A stretch of DNA of 6,970 nt from Clostridium sp. (lineage in GTDB: Bacteria; Bacillota; Clostridia; Clostridiales; Clostridiaceae), in the NCBI GenBank assembly GCA_012511315.1, contig JAAZGI010000278.1, positions 1 through 6,970 of the forward strand, given 5' to 3'. This document shows, piece by piece, positions 1 to 6,108 of the stretch. Each line of letters starts with the position of its first letter. Positions within the stretch are counted from its first letter, which is position 1. Under the pieces are notes generated by a model. That model was not told the origin of the DNA. It saw nothing but the letters and a program-made list of their open reading frames with translations, and did no database searches. Both the position numbers and the translations under genes were made by a program.

Positions 1-1318
1 CATCGTAAAGAACCTTAAAGTTAGATTCCTTGTTTTCAACTAAATCAACAATTTCTCTAGCTAAAGCTTCTCCGCCTTCTCCACCTTTTGCGAATACGTC
101 GGTTAAAGCAACCCGAACGTTGTTCTCTTTGCAGAAATCTTCGATAAACTTAATTTCTGCATCAGAGTCTGTTGCAAACTTGTTGATGGCAATGATTGGC
201 TCAAGTCCAAACTTACGAACATTTTCAACCTGTTTTTCAAGGTTAACAATACCCTTTTTAAGTTGTTCTAAGTTTTCCTCACCGTACTCACCCTTCTTAG
301 CACCACCGTGATGCTTAAGAGCTCTAATTGTAGCAACAACTACTACGGCTGATGGGTTAAGTCCACCAAAACGGCACTTAATATCAAGGAACTTCTCTGC
401 TCCTAAGTCTGCACCAAATCCAGCTTCTGTAATGGCATAATCGCCAAGCTTCATTGCTGCCTTGGTTGCAATAATGGAGTTACATCCGTGAGCAATATTA
501 GCGAATGGACCACCGTGAATTAAAGCGGGTGTGTTTTCTAGGGTCTGAACCATATTTGGAAGGATGGACTCTCTCATCAGAAGTGCCACTGCTCCTTGGC
601 AATTGAGTTCCTTTGCAAATACTGGTTTGCCATCTAGGTTATAACCGATAACAATTTCACCAATCCGTTTTTTAAGATCTTCCAAGTCACTGGATAAGCA
701 AAGAATTGCCATGATTTCTGATGCCACAGTAATCATGAAGCCGTCCTGACGAACAAATCCATTTCCTTTACCACCAAGTCCAACAACAACATCTCTAAGG
801 TTTCTGTCATTCATGTCAAGAACACGCTTAAAGGTGATTCTTCTTGAATCGATTCTTAATTCATTCCCTTGCTGGATGTGGTTATCAATCAAGGCACAAA
901 TTAAGTTGTTGGCTGAAGTAATCGCATGGAAGTCCCCAGTAAAGTGAAGGTTGATATCTTCAATTGGTACCACTTGAGAGTATCCACCGCCAGCAGCTCC
1001 GCCCTTAACGCCGAAGACTGGTCCAAGAGACGGCTCTCTTAAAGCGATAACGGCTTTTTTCCCGATTCTATTTAAAGCCTGACCCAAACCAACTGTTACC
1101 GTTGATTTACCTTCTCCGGCTGGTGTTGGGTTAATAGCTGTAACTAAAATTAATTTCCCATCGGGTTCTTTCTGAAGCCTATTTAGAGCTTCACTTGAAA
1201 TCTTCGCTTTGTACTTTCCGTACATCTCAAGATCGTCTGGGCTAAGACCTACTTTGGCGGCCACATCTACAATGGGCTCCATCTTTGTTTGCTGAGCAAT
1301 TTGGATGTCTGTTAACAT
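1..1318 (-). CDS. fhs: Formate-tetrahydrofolate ligase (5' part; 3' end outside window)
   Basis: This enzyme makes 10-formyltetrahydrofolate from formate, ATP and tetrahydrofolate in the cytoplasm. It supplies purine and fMet-tRNA synthesis and, in acetogens, the methyl branch of the Wood-Ljungdahl pathway. The reading frame is open from the ATG at 1318 to the left edge, giving 439 codons of a family that is usually about 555 residues long, so roughly the last fifth is missing. The P-loop [10 protein letters not shown] lies at residues 64-73. It is followed by the family-typical stretches [41 protein letters not shown] and [14 protein letters not shown]. The start is fixed by an AAGGAGG site 8 bases upstream (1327-1333). 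It lies 47 bases after the thioesterase stop with no terminator between, so the two are probably co-transcribed. Identity is near certain. An acetogenic role is only inference, since many fermenting Clostridia carry fhs. Confidence 0.98.
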   Translation of the reverse strand, partial: MLTDIQIAQQTKMEPIVDVAAKVGLSPDDLEMYGKYKAKISSEALNRLQKEPDGKLILVTAINPTPAGEGKSTVTVGLGQALNRIGKKAVIALREPSLGPVFGVKGGAAGGGYSQVVPIEDINLHFTGDFHAITSANNLICALIDNHIQQGNELRIDSRRITFKRVLDMNDRNLRDVVVGLGGKGNGFVRQDGFMITVASEIMAILCLSSDLEDLKKRIGEIVIGYNLDGKPVFAKELNCQGAVALLMRESILPNMVQTLENTPALIHGGPFANIAHGCNSIIATKAAMKLGDYAITEAGFGADLGAEKFLDIKCRFGGLNPSAVVVVATIRALKHHGGAKKGEYGEENLEQLKKGIVNLEKQVENVRKFGLEPIIAINKFATDSDAEIKFIEDFCKENNVRVALTDVFAKGGEGGEALAREIVDLVENKESNFKVLYD

Positions 1319-1326
1319 AAATTGTT

Positions 1327-1333
1327 CCTCCTT
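1327..1333 (-). promoter_or_regulatory. Ribosome binding site of fhs
   Basis: AAGGAGG is read on the minus strand and is a full match to the anti-Shine-Dalgarno core. It lies 8 bases before the ATG at 1318, which confirms that start and suggests strong translation, as expected for an abundant one-carbon enzyme. Confidence 0.85.
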
Positions 1334-1365
1334 AAGGATACTTTTATTTTGTTCTTTTTAATTGC

Positions 1366-1740
1366 CTATTTATTTAATCCGGCCAAAAAGCGCTCGCGGT
1401 CTACAATCGCCCGAGTATGTTTCCCTTGGGCAATGAGGCTTCCATTTGATTCAGCCTTCACTGTAAAACGAATGAGCTTTCCTTCTTGGGCCACCACTTC
1501 AGAAGTGCAGCGAATTTGCGCTCCTATTAACGAAGCTTTTAAGTGATCCAACTCAATGTGAATCCCGACGCTGGTCAACTCTTTTTCCATGGCAGGACGA
1601 ATGGAATCTTTGCAAGTTTTTTCTAAAAATGCGATTAGGGCTGGGGTCGCTAAGACCTCCAAGTCACCAGATCCAAGAAATTCTGCTGAATGATGTTCTT
1701 CCACGATAAATTGAGATGTGTGTTCCATTCCTAATTCCAT
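1366..1740 (-). CDS. FlK-like hotdog-fold acyl-CoA thioesterase
   Basis: A 124-residue cytoplasmic protein of the thioesterase family related to fluoroacetyl-CoA thioesterase FlK, predicted to hydrolyse a short acyl-CoA. The family signature GSGDLEVLATPAL is at residues 23-35 and the C-terminal G-HTRAIVDRERF stretch is at 106-118. Thr32, Glu40 and His66 align by motif and by exact spacing (8 and 26 residues) with the FlK triad Thr42, Glu50 and His76, so the enzyme should be active. An upstream in-frame TTG at 1809 would add 23 hydrophobic residues. I prefer the ATG at 1740 because AGGAGG stands 5 bases before it and family proteins begin close to this point. It sits 241 bases after ftsH and 47 bases before fhs. 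The substrate is unknown: fluoroacetyl-CoA specificity should not be assumed, and acetyl-CoA or another fermentation acyl-CoA is equally possible. Confidence 0.88.
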   Translation of the reverse strand: MELGMEHTSQFIVEEHHSAEFLGSGDLEVLATPALIAFLEKTCKDSIRPAMEKELTSVGIHIELDHLKASLIGAQIRCTSEVVAQEGKLIRFTVKAESNGSLIAQGKHTRAIVDRERFLAGLNK

Positions 1741-1745
1741 GGGAC

Positions 1746-1751
1746 CCTCCT
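1746..1751 (-). promoter_or_regulatory. Ribosome binding site that decides the thioesterase start
   Basis: AGGAGG on the minus strand lies 5 bases before the ATG at 1740. The longer reading frame from the TTG at 1809 lacks a comparable site, so the extra 23 hydrophobic codons are probably leader DNA, not a membrane segment. Confidence 0.75.
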
Positions 1752-1780
1752 GTACAGATAAAAATAATATGCCTACTACA

Positions 1781-1809
1781 AGTTTAATCAGAAAAGAAGC
1801 TAGACTCAA
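1781..1809 (-). promoter_or_regulatory. Weak candidate sigma-A promoter for thioesterase-fhs
   Basis: TTGAGT (1804-1809) and TAAACT (1781-1786) are separated by 17 bases. Each matches the consensus at 4 of 6 positions. It would give a leader of roughly 34 bases ending at the good ribosome binding site. The 241-base gap after ftsH makes a separate promoter plausible, but AT-rich DNA yields such matches by chance. Confidence 0.25.
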
Positions 1810-1852
1810 GGTAAATGTTCTGCATTATCCAAAGTTCAATCTCTGTTAACAT

Positions 1853-1871
1853 CTTGAACAAGGATTTCAAG
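1853..1871. repeat. Small inverted repeat CTTGAA-7-TTCAAG upstream of thioesterase
   Basis: Perfect 6-bp arms (1853-1858 and 1866-1871) with a 7-base spacer. The size would suit an operator half-site pair, but the arms are short, and no regulator gene is seen nearby. Two further TTCAAG copies lie at 1914 and 1961. Confidence 0.35.
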
Positions 1872-1981
1872 CTCAAAATCGATGCCTCTACAAGGATTCC
1901 CCTGTAAATTCATTTCAAGGCCTATTTATTACATTACAAAACTTCAATTCCTGTCTGTTTTTCAAGTTTTTATTAAAAGTT

Positions 1982-3916
1982 CTAGTTTGAAGCCTTTCGT
2001 AAAAGTTCTAAACTTTCCCGTTTGCGTCTGCCATGTTCTTCCAATACTTTTTCATTGGCCCGTCTTGCTTCTACTTCACTCAGTCCTTCAGGTAGTTTCC
2101 CTTCAGAGAACAGCGCTTCAAATTCATAGGCCTGCAGGGTTTCTTTCGCTAAAAGACTTTGGGCTACTAAATGCAGCTTATCAATTTCATTGCGCAGGAT
2201 TTCCTCTGCTTTATTATAAGCTGAATCCACTAAGTTTTTAACCTCTTGGTCAATCAAGTCTCCCATGGCTTCAGAATAAGGCTGCTGCCGACCCATATCT
2301 CTACCCAAGAACACTTCTTCAGAATCTCCGAAGGATAGGTTGCCAATCACATCACTCATACCATATTCCTTAACCATAGCTCTGGCAATCATGGATGCCC
2401 GATCAATATCACTTTTGGCTCCAGTTGAGATGTCGTTTAAAATTAACTTTTCAGCACAACGGCCGCCAAAGAGCGTTGCCAAATCGTCCATTAGGGATGT
2501 TCTTGAGGTATAACTGGTATCCTCTAATGGAATATGCATCGTGTAACCACCCGCTCGACCACGCGGAATAATTGATATCTCAGTAACTGGATCTATGGTT
2601 GGTAGGGACCTCGCTACAATAGCGTGCCCTGCTTCATGATAAGCTGTCAAGTATTTGCTTTCTTCGGTTTGTACTCTGGATTTTTTTTCAGGGCCTAGCT
2701 GAACCTTAGTTCGAGCTTCCTCGAAATGAGCCATTGAAATATAGGTATTGGTTTCTCGTGCTGCTAAAAGAGCGGCTTCATTGGCTAAGTTTTCAAGCTC
2801 GGCACCAGAGAATCCGGTGGTAGTTTTAGCAATGATGCTTAAATTGACGTCGTCACCTAAGGGCTTGTTCCGAGTGTGGATTTTAAGGATTTCTTCTCTC
2901 CCTCGGGAATCAGGTAAATCAATGTGGATTTGTCGGTCAAAACGACCAGGTCTTAAAAGCGCCGGATCTAATACATCAGCCCGGTTAGTTGCAGCCATAA
3001 CGACAATTCCTTGATTCTCTTCAAATCCATCCATTTCAACTAGAAGTTGATTCAAGGTTTGTTCCCGCTCATCATGTCCTCCGCCAAAGCCTGTTCCACG
3101 CTGGCGGCCAACGGCATCTATTTCATCAAGGAAAATAATACATGGGGCGTTGCGTTTGGCTTGTTCAAATAAATCACGAACCCGTGATGCACCAACACCA
3201 ACAAACATTTCAACAAAATCAGATCCTGAAATCGTGTAAAAAGGAACGCCGGCTTCACCAGCTACAGCACGTGCCAGTAGGGTTTTCCCTGTTCCAGGAT
3301 AACCAACCATTAGCAAACCTTTCGGGATTTTCGCACCTAATTTTTGATACTTACCAGGTTCTTTTAGGAAATCAACGACTTCCATTAGTTCAAACTTTTC
3401 TTCCTCAGCTCCAGCTACTTGTGAAAAGTCGACATGATTATTTTCCGGATTTACTAAGCGAGCCTTGCTTTTCCCAAAATTCGCCGCCGATTTTGGCGTC
3501 TGGTCTCGGCTTCGCCGCATAAAGCTAATGAAAAAGAACAAGAGTCCTACTGTCAGCATCATTGAAAAGAATGGGGCAATTTGCGCTAGAATTCCGCCAG
3601 TTCCCATGGGTTCTCTTAATGTCACTTTAGCTGCTAGTTCGTTATTCCCTTCCACTAAGGTTCGGTATGTTTCCGTGAGCATAACGGTCTTTGTTTCCTT
3701 GTCATCTTGAGCTGAAAGCCCTGTCAAAGTCATATAAGATCCGTTGGGATATGCTTTTACTTCTTTTAATTGTCCTTCATTCACCTGAGAGATGAAGGTA
3801 CTATAGTCTACTGGAACGACGGCTCCAGGCAAAAGCTGCGATATGCCGATGATGGCAAATAGCAGTAGGCTCATGATCGCCAATCGGGACAAGGGCATTT
3901 GTGGTTTTTGTTCCAT
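1982..3916 (-). CDS. ftsH: ATP-dependent zinc metalloprotease FtsH
   Basis: Membrane-anchored AAA+ protease that extracts and degrades membrane and short-lived regulatory proteins as a hexamer. At 644 residues it has normal family length. A first membrane helix lies at about residues 12-32, an outside domain at about 33-114, and a second helix at about 115-134. The AAA domain has Walker A GYPGTGKT at 205-212, the pore loop FVGVG at 238-242, Walker B IIFLDEID at 260-267, and the arginine-rich LRPGRFDR at 321-328. The peptidase site HEAGH is at 427-431 with Asp503 the likely third zinc ligand. The second Walker A position is Tyr206, where Pro is usual, but all nucleotide-binding residues remain. 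The ATG shares its A with the hpt stop (TAATG), and AGGAG lies 9 bases before it within the end of hpt. It is the third gene of the tilS-hpt-ftsH operon. Confidence 0.98.
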   Translation of the reverse strand: MEQKPQMPLSRLAIMSLLLFAIIGISQLLPGAVVPVDYSTFISQVNEGQLKEVKAYPNGSYMTLTGLSAQDDKETKTVMLTETYRTLVEGNNELAAKVTLREPMGTGGILAQIAPFFSMMLTVGLLFFFISFMRRSRDQTPKSAANFGKSKARLVNPENNHVDFSQVAGAEEEKFELMEVVDFLKEPGKYQKLGAKIPKGLLMVGYPGTGKTLLARAVAGEAGVPFYTISGSDFVEMFVGVGASRVRDLFEQAKRNAPCIIFLDEIDAVGRQRGTGFGGGHDEREQTLNQLLVEMDGFEENQGIVVMAATNRADVLDPALLRPGRFDRQIHIDLPDSRGREEILKIHTRNKPLGDDVNLSIIAKTTTGFSGAELENLANEAALLAARETNTYISMAHFEEARTKVQLGPEKKSRVQTEESKYLTAYHEAGHAIVARSLPTIDPVTEISIIPRGRAGGYTMHIPLEDTSYTSRTSLMDDLATLFGGRCAEKLILNDISTGAKSDIDRASMIARAMVKEYGMSDVIGNLSFGDSEEVFLGRDMGRQQPYSEAMGDLIDQEVKNLVDSAYNKAEEILRNEIDKLHLVAQSLLAKETLQAYEFEALFSEGKLPEGLSEVEARRANEKVLEEHGRRKRESLELLRKASN

Positions 3917-4485
3917 TAATTCGTACTCCTATATATTTCTTCCTTCAGCGTGGCCACATAGGGCAGATTTCGATAACGCTCCGCGTAGTCAATGCCATAA
4001 CCAATGATAAAAGCATCTGGAACCACATAGCCTACATATTTCACAGAAATATCCAAGGTTCGTCCTGCTGGCTTGTCCAGTAAGCACATGACCTCAACGG
4101 AAGCGGCTCCCCGACCTTTTAAGTAATCCATTAAGTAGTTCAAAGTATTACCTGAATCGATAATATCCTCCACCAAAAGGACATGTTTATCTTTAATGTC
4201 CGTGTCGAGGTCTTTTAAAATTCGAACGACACCTGAACTTTTGGCTGCATTTCCATAGCTAGAAACCGCCATAAACTCAATTTCCAATGGAATTTTCGTT
4301 CTTTTTGCTAGATCCGACATAAACATAAAGGACCCTTTTAATATTCCTACCAAGACTAACTCTTTGCCCTGATAATCTTTGTCAATGAGATTAGCCAACT
4401 CTTGGCATTTTCCGTTGAGTTCTTCTTCACTGTACAACACCTCATCAATGTCGTCATAAATATTATGAGAAATTTTATTTGTCAT
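3916..4485 (-). CDS. hpt: Hypoxanthine phosphoribosyltransferase
   Basis: Cytoplasmic purine salvage enzyme that joins hypoxanthine or guanine to PRPP, giving IMP or GMP. The 189-residue length is normal for the bacterial family. The pyrophosphate loop LKGS is at 49-52 and the flexible loop [11 protein letters not shown] is at 75-85. The PRPP-binding motif [14 protein letters not shown] is at 102-115, with Glu106-Asp107 and the catalytic-type Asp110. Lys138 in LLDKPAGR contacts the purine in family members, and [21 protein letters not shown] is the usual C-terminal motif. The ATG at 4485 lies inside the end of tilS (11-base overlap), with GGAG about 10 bases before it. The TAA stop overlaps the ftsH ATG by one base. 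This order is typical of Firmicutes. Confidence 0.97.
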   Translation of the reverse strand: MTNKISHNIYDDIDEVLYSEEELNGKCQELANLIDKDYQGKELVLVGILKGSFMFMSDLAKRTKIPLEIEFMAVSSYGNAAKSSGVVRILKDLDTDIKDKHVLLVEDIIDSGNTLNYLMDYLKGRGAASVEVMCLLDKPAGRTLDISVKYVGYVVPDAFIIGYGIDYAERYRNLPYVATLKEEIYRSTN

Positions 4486-5857
4486 AGTTATCTGTCTCCA
4501 TCACTGTAATATATAATATTTTATCAGTCTTTGGGGTTATTCTAAATGATTCTGCGCAAATTCCCGGATGAATATACAAAATATCTCCTTTTTCATCGGT
4601 AATGATGGGTAGTTGATCCCGTAGTTCTCGATGAATTTTACGATCAATAAAGATTCGTTGTACTTTTTTATGGCCATTCATACCAATCATTTGAATGCGA
4701 TCCTGGGGTCGCCGTCGACGAAGGATTAGTTTATTACCTAATCTCGAGGCATCAATCCGGTTGCCAAGACTTTCTTGTGGCTCATTACTGAAGGTAATTT
4801 GATAGCGCCCAAAATCTACGGACAGGGGTAGCTTTGCAATATCAATGGTTCGCTCTGTGAGCTCTTCTTTTATCAATCCTTCGTTCTTTTTCAAAGACAA
4901 CTCCACTCGACCATAATGATTGGCTGCTACCACTTTTTTTAAATCAATTCGGCGACCTGTTTGCCCCTCTGCTAGATCTAAAACATCCAACACCTGACCC
5001 ATGGTAAGGTCTGAACGGCTCCCTTTAAGCTTTTCTAAAGCAATAAAAATAAGTCGCGATGAGATTGCTCTTGGCTGCTTAAAAGCCGCTTCGGAAAGAA
5101 TGACTTTGTCACCTTCCTTCTGCATTTCTTTTTTTGCAATCTCAGTGGCTAGCTCTTCTAAATAGCTTCGGTCCCAATCCAACGACTGGCTCATGGTACC
5201 GATGGTTTTAATCAGGTCTGGATTATAGCGCTCTAGCTGTGGAATTAAATGCAGGCGAATGCTATTTCGCGTATAGCTGGGACTTTCATTACTGGAATCT
5301 AGTTGATAACTTATTTTTTCTTCCTTAAGCCAGTTTATAATACTAGACCGAGGGGTATGCAAAAGAGGGCGAATGTATTTATGATCGCGTATCAGTCGCA
5401 TCCCAGCCAAGCCATTGAGTCCGGCTCCACGCATGAGACGATGGATAATTGTTTCCACTTGATCATTTCGATGATGCCCCAGAGCCGTTTTATTATACTT
5501 CTCCTGTTTCATGATCTTCTCAAAATAATCAAACCGTACCTTGCGAGCTGACAATTCAAAACTTAAGCCCAGTCGCTGAGATGTCGCCATGACATCCTCT
5601 GAGTGAACAAACATGGGGAGTTCTAGTTGTTTAGCAAGGTCTTTGACAAACTGCTCTTCTCCATCTGACTCCTCTCCGCGAAGTCCATGATTAATGTGAG
5701 CAATTCCTATTTCAAAATCCAAGACCTTCCTTAAGCCATAGAGCAAATGCAAAAGACAGATGGAGTCAGGACCTCCGGAAACAGCTACTAAAATTCGATC
5801 ACCGGGAACAATAAGTTGTTCCTTGAGTATCAAATCCCTTATTTCAGTCTCCAACAC
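4475..5857 (-). CDS. tilS: tRNA(Ile)-lysidine synthetase
   Basis: TilS uses ATP and lysine to convert the wobble cytidine of the CAU-anticodon isoleucine tRNA to lysidine, so that it reads AUA. The N-terminal PP-loop motif SGGPDS is followed by AHINHGLRG, GHHRNDQVETIIHRLMRGAG and YTRNSIRLHLIP, all typical of TilS. The C-terminal domain has RRRRPQDRI, KKVQRIFIDRKIHRELRD and GICAESFRIT, making this a long-form TilS of about 460 residues. The frame can be opened from a GTG at 5863, but AAGGAGG at 5863-5869 overlaps that codon. The real start should be the GTG at 5857 (spacing 5) or the TTG at 5854 (spacing 8); I give the former. It is the first gene of the operon behind a strong promoter, and it overlaps hpt by 11 bases. 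Confidence 0.97.
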   Translation of the reverse strand: MLETEIRDLILKEQLIVPGDRILVAVSGGPDSICLLHLLYGLRKVLDFEIGIAHINHGLRGEESDGEEQFVKDLAKQLELPMFVHSEDVMATSQRLGLSFELSARKVRFDYFEKIMKQEKYNKTALGHHRNDQVETIIHRLMRGAGLNGLAGMRLIRDHKYIRPLLHTPRSSIINWLKEEKISYQLDSSNESPSYTRNSIRLHLIPQLERYNPDLIKTIGTMSQSLDWDRSYLEELATEIAKKEMQKEGDKVILSEAAFKQPRAISSRLIFIALEKLKGSRSDLTMGQVLDVLDLAEGQTGRRIDLKKVVAANHYGRVELSLKKNEGLIKEELTERTIDIAKLPLSVDFGRYQITFSNEPQESLGNRIDASRLGNKLILRRRRPQDRIQMIGMNGHKKVQRIFIDRKIHRELRDQLPIITDEKGDILYIHPGICAESFRITPKTDKILYITVMETDNYDK

Positions 5858-5862
5858 CCTCA

Positions 5863-5869
5863 CCTCCTT
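5863..5869 (-). promoter_or_regulatory. Ribosome binding site that decides the tilS start
   Basis: AAGGAGG (then TGA, extending the match to 16S rRNA) is on the minus strand. Its last base is the first base of the GTG at 5863, so that codon cannot be the start. The next in-frame candidates are GTG at 5857 and TTG at 5854, at 5 and 8 bases spacing. Confidence 0.8.
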
Positions 5870-5897
5870 AGGTTTTCACCTTTCACTCATCTTGTTC

Positions 5898-5926
5898 ATT
5901 ATACCTTCTGCTCACATCATCGACAA
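5898..5926 (-). promoter_or_regulatory. Sigma-A promoter of the tilS-hpt-ftsH operon
   Basis: TTGTCG (5921-5926, 4 of 6 consensus) and a perfect TATAAT (5898-5903) are separated by exactly 17 bases on the minus strand. Transcription would begin near 5891, giving a leader of about 35 bases before the tilS start, too short for a riboswitch. It lies between the upstream stem-loop and tilS, as expected for an operon promoter. Confidence 0.85.
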
Positions 5927-5983
5927 ATTAGTTTTCTTATTTTATCACAGCCCAAACAGACTTAAACACCTAATGGCAAAGGA

Positions 5984-6016
5984 ATGGGGCAGAAAAGCAA
6001 AGCTTTTCTGCCCCAT
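5984..6016 (-). terminator. Strong stem-loop, probable terminator after the histidine kinase gene
   Basis: A perfect 15-bp inverted repeat with a 3-base AAA loop (TTT on the minus strand); the arms read ATGGGGCAGAAAAGC and its complement. It stands about 93 bases after the kinase stop and about 57 bases before the tilS promoter, where a terminator is expected. The bases after it on the minus strand (TCCTTTG) and on the plus strand (CTTTACTTTC) are only moderately T-rich, so intrinsic termination is likely but not textbook. It might instead be a dispersed palindromic element or an RNA 3'-end stabiliser. Confidence 0.6.
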
Positions 6017-6079
6017 CTTTACTTTCAGCTTTCCGAAAACAGTTTGATCAATTCCAAAGAAGTCCTTTTTATCCTGTAG

Positions 6080-6104
6080 TTTTAAGAATCTTTTCGTCTT
6101 AAAA
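6080..6104. repeat. AT-rich inverted repeat just after the histidine kinase stop
   Basis: TTTTAAGA (6080-6087) and TCTTAAAA (6097-6104) form a perfect 8-bp stem with a 9-base loop, 4 bases after the kinase stop codon on the minus strand. A second, mutually exclusive 5-bp hairpin (CTTTT at 6090-6094 with AAAAG at 6101-6105) overlaps it. The stem is almost all A-T, so it is weak and may be chance. Confidence 0.35.
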
Positions 6105-6108
6105 GCCT

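Larger units (their letters stand above)
1741..1981. other. Intergenic region between ftsH and the thioesterase
   Basis: This 241-base AT-rich gap contains no conserved gene. On the minus strand I see no GC-rich hairpin followed by a T run, so ftsH transcription may continue into the thioesterase and fhs. It contains four copies of TTCAAG or its complement (1853-1858, 1866-1871, 1914-1919, 1961-1966). The first two form a 6-bp inverted repeat with a 7-base loop. It also has two direct copies of ACAAGGATT (1858-1866 and 1890-1898). A 25-codon ORF (1913 to 1836) has only a poor ribosome binding site. No T-box or other riboswitch that I recognise is present. Confidence 0.6.

Noticed and set aside
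30..311. Plus-strand open frame of 93 codons inside fhs
   Set aside because: The minus-strand fhs frame is continuous and conserved here; the Ser/Pro-rich plus-strand product is a shadow.
1741..1809. N-terminal extension of the thioesterase with a hydrophobic segment (start TTG at 1809)
   Set aside because: AGGAGG directly before the ATG at 1740 and the normal family N-terminus make the extension unlikely; the hydrophobic run is an effect of AT-rich leader DNA.
1882..2241. Plus-strand open frame of 119 codons over the 3' end of ftsH
   Set aside because: It is antisense to well-supported ftsH codons, its product is a hydrophobic low-complexity string with no recognisable domain, and it has no good ribosome binding site.
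3142..3522. Plus-strand open frame of 126 codons inside ftsH
   Set aside because: It lies opposite the conserved ATPase region of ftsH, including the Walker A codons; the Gln/Leu-rich product is a mirror of that coding sequence.
5985..6047. Start of a plus-strand transcript or small gene at the 5984-6016 palindrome
   Set aside because: No promoter or ribosome binding site on the plus strand supports it; the palindrome alone explains the sequence.
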